A stretch of DNA of 7,715 bases from an uncultured Flavihumibacter sp. (lineage in GTDB: Bacteria; Bacteroidota; Bacteroidia; Chitinophagales; Chitinophagaceae), in assembly GCA_946482545.1 (NCBI GenBank), contig CAMLRX010000181.1, forward strand, positions 1 to 7,715, in the 5' to 3' direction. The stretch's first letter is position 1; each line of letters starts with the position of its first letter. Shown here in pieces: positions 6,290-7,715 of the stretch. Made by a program: the position numbers and the translations under genes. Below the pieces are notes generated by a model. That model searched no databases. It worked only from the letters and a program-made list of their open reading frames with translations, and was not told where the DNA came from.

Positions 6290-7681
6290 TTATTGTGGGA
6301 AAGCGCCTTTCCATACATCGTTCACGAAGGTGAAAGTGCTGCCGTTCTTGGGGCCCTGACCACCGATCACCCAAATCGTATTGTTGTTGTTAAAGAAGGA
6401 AAAATGTGTTCTTGCGGTAAATGATGCCGGGAACACCCTGGGATCCGCACCTTCAGCCTTGCTCCAGTTCACACCATCGTTCTGGGATACCCAGAGTTCT
6501 GCCGATGTTTCTGTGGTACTTGTTTCTCCGCCCAGCAGGAACAGTTGGTCTTTGTAAACAATTACTTTATGGCCCCATCTTGGGGTAAATGCTGCGGATG
6601 TGGTCAGTTGGGTCCATGTGGCGCCGTCTGCAGAGGTCCACACATCATTGAGCAGGTTTCCTCCGTTGTCTCTTCCGCCGGCCACGTAGATTTTATCTTT
6701 GTGAACGAATACTGCGGGATTTGTTCTGGGGAGAAAAGCAGCAGCGGGTGTTACTTCGGTCCATGCGGTCCCGTCAGTAGAACTCCATACATCGTTCATC
6801 GCGGCGCCCGGGCTGTTGGCATTACCGAAAGCAGGATACTTATTGCCGCCCACGATAAAGAGTTTGTCTTTAAACACCACTGCGTTTATTCTTTCCCGTA
6901 TGCTCCACCATGTTTCTCCTGAAGCAGGTGTTTTTACAGTCCAGTTGGTGCCATCGGTACTGCTCCATACTTCATTGGTTACTTTACTGAAATTCATACC
7001 TATGGCAGGGATGAGGCCACCGAGCAACCATACTTTATTTTTGAATCCGAATACTGCTGTCTGACGTTCCGCGAAAGGTATTGGGTTATCCATATTGTCT
7101 TTCACGGCAGCTACTGCCGTCCATGTAATACCATCGGTGGAGTTGTACACCCCTCTTGTGAATGCACCGAAACTGCCGCTTTGCGCACCGAACAACCAGA
7201 GCTTGCCGCCGAAAGCGCCTGCAGAAGCCGTTCTGAATGGGCCCCATCCGGCATTGTCCGTTAACCGTTGCCATGCAACAGTATTGGGATCCAGTTTGGC
7301 CACGTTTACTTTAACGGTATAGGAGCGGGTGGTAATGCCATCTTCCGCCATTACATCATACGTTACCGGCGTATTGAAATTATTGGTTGTGGTACCTGAG
7401 ACCTGGACTGTACCGCCTACTTTCGCCACAGACAAAGGCACGGTTTGAAAAATGGCTACCAGCGCCGAAACATCCGTCTGGAAAGGAAGGCTGTCTTCGT
7501 TCTGAATAACCCGGAGGGTTTCATCAATCGTAAAAGCAACGGACTTGTCTTTGATGCTGAATGCTGTAATGCCGGCGAGTGTGCTTTTCGGATCGTCCTT
7601 TTTGCAGGACAAAAAGCTAAGGCTGGCCATTACTACGAATAAAACGCATTTACCCCCTGTTCTCATTTTTTCTGAAAGCAT
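6290..7681 (-). CDS. Kelch-type six-bladed propeller lipoprotein with DUF5018/DUF6242-like N-terminal domain
   Basis: 463-residue lipoprotein. The signal peptide ends in LSFLSC (lipidated C26 from the first ATG), followed by KKDD, which resembles the K-acidic-acidic surface-export signal described for Bacteroidota lipoproteins; surface exposure is therefore likely but inferred. Residues about 33-128 form an all-beta domain with the pattern ITAFSIKD...TDVSALVAIF...PVTYDVMAEDG...YTVKV, resembling DUF5018/DUF6242-type N-terminal domains. Residues 135-463 hold six Kelch-like blades with hydrophobic-strand-plus-GG cores at about 160 (KLWLFGA), 216 (KVWLLGG), 273 (KLFIVGG), 330 (KIYVAGG), 379 (QLFLLGG) and 435 (TIWVIGG). 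The opening VAWQRLTDN strand probably closes the ring with the last NDVWKGAF strand. Five blades carry an Asp-box-like SxDGxxW hairpin. No catalytic residues of galactose oxidase or sialidase are recognisable, so a binding or scaffold role is more likely than an enzyme. A second in-frame ATG at 7666 (residue 6) would also give a good signal peptide and follows an A-rich stretch. Confidence 0.9.
   Translation of the reverse strand: MLSEKMRTGGKCVLFVVMASLSFLSCKKDDPKSTLAGITAFSIKDKSVAFTIDETLRVIQNEDSLPFQTDVSALVAIFQTVPLSVAKVGGTVQVSGTTTNNFNTPVTYDVMAEDGITTRSYTVKVNVAKLDPNTVAWQRLTDNAGWGPFRTASAGAFGGKLWLFGAQSGSFGAFTRGVYNSTDGITWTAVAAVKDNMDNPIPFAERQTAVFGFKNKVWLLGGLIPAIGMNFSKVTNEVWSSTDGTNWTVKTPASGETWWSIRERINAVVFKDKLFIVGGNKYPAFGNANSPGAAMNDVWSSTDGTAWTEVTPAAAFLPRTNPAVFVHKDKIYVAGGRDNGGNLLNDVWTSADGATWTQLTTSAAFTPRWGHKVIVYKDQLFLLGGETSTTETSAELWVSQNDGVNWSKAEGADPRVFPASFTARTHFSFFNNNNTIWVIGGQGPKNGSTFTFVNDVWKGAFPQ
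6293..7279 (-). repeat. Six tandem Kelch-like propeller blades
   Basis: Protein-level repeats of about 50-60 residues, each with a hydrophobic strand ending in GG (GA in the first) and then, about 15-25 residues on, a V/LW-S-x-DG-x-x-W-T segment. The segments at 236-248, 296-308 and 345-357 (NE/DVWxSxDGxxWT) are the closest to each other. The blades have diverged at the DNA level, with no long exact repeats. Confidence 0.85.
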
Positions 7682-7715
7682 TGTTTTGGTTTTAAAGATT
7701 AACGCTATATGGTTC
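7682..7715 (-). other. Visible part of the operon leader
   Basis: 34 bases upstream of the propeller start codon, AT-rich on the coding strand (TTAATCTTTAAAACCAAAACA directly before the ATG, with the A-rich context usual for Bacteroidota starts and no Shine-Dalgarno). I cannot identify a convincing TAnnTTTG -7 element with a matching -33 TTG inside these bases. The promoter, or a further upstream operon gene, lies outside the window. Confidence 0.4.

Noticed and set aside
7682..7715. Possible Bacteroidota promoter (-7 TAnnTTTG) in the leader.
   Set aside because: The nearest candidate, TTAATCTTTA, has the wrong spacing and no G at the end, and the expected -33 element would lie outside the window.

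Overview
The window reads as part of a Bacteroidota chromosome. It carries a SusC/SusD outer-membrane pair, lipoprotein signals and near-absent Shine-Dalgarno sequences, all typical of that phylum. The moderate GC content and protein style suggest a Chitinophagaceae-like or Sphingobacteriia-like soil or freshwater bacterium, but the genus is a guess. All genes lie on the minus strand, so the biological order runs from high to low coordinates. Coding density is about 99 percent. I see no RNA gene, CRISPR array, insertion sequence or convincing terminator.

Layout in transcription order: (1) 7681-6290, a lipoprotein with an N-terminal DUF5018/DUF6242-like beta domain and a six-bladed Kelch-type propeller; (2) after 10 nt, 6279-3127, a SusC/RagA TonB-dependent outer-membrane channel; (3) after 1 nt, 3125-1698, a SusD/RagB surface lipoprotein; (4) after 36 nt, 1661 to beyond the left edge, a secreted protein with three thioredoxin-fold domains in tandem, the first lacking its redox cysteines. 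The 34 bases at 7682-7715 are the only visible leader sequence; any promoter lies mostly outside the window.

The spacing indicates one operon. SusC and SusD should form a lidded, TonB-powered uptake complex. The propeller lipoprotein probably sits on the cell surface and may bind the ligand or a partner. The thioredoxin-type protein is predicted to act in the periplasm on disulfides, possibly in the imported substrate or in cell-envelope proteins. No glycoside hydrolase, peptidase, sigma factor or anti-sigma factor is visible, so the substrate cannot be named. The points most worth a second look are the gene combination (propeller first, multi-thioredoxin last), the triplicated thioredoxin architecture with a dead first domain, and the Asp-box-like hairpins repeated in the Kelch propeller.
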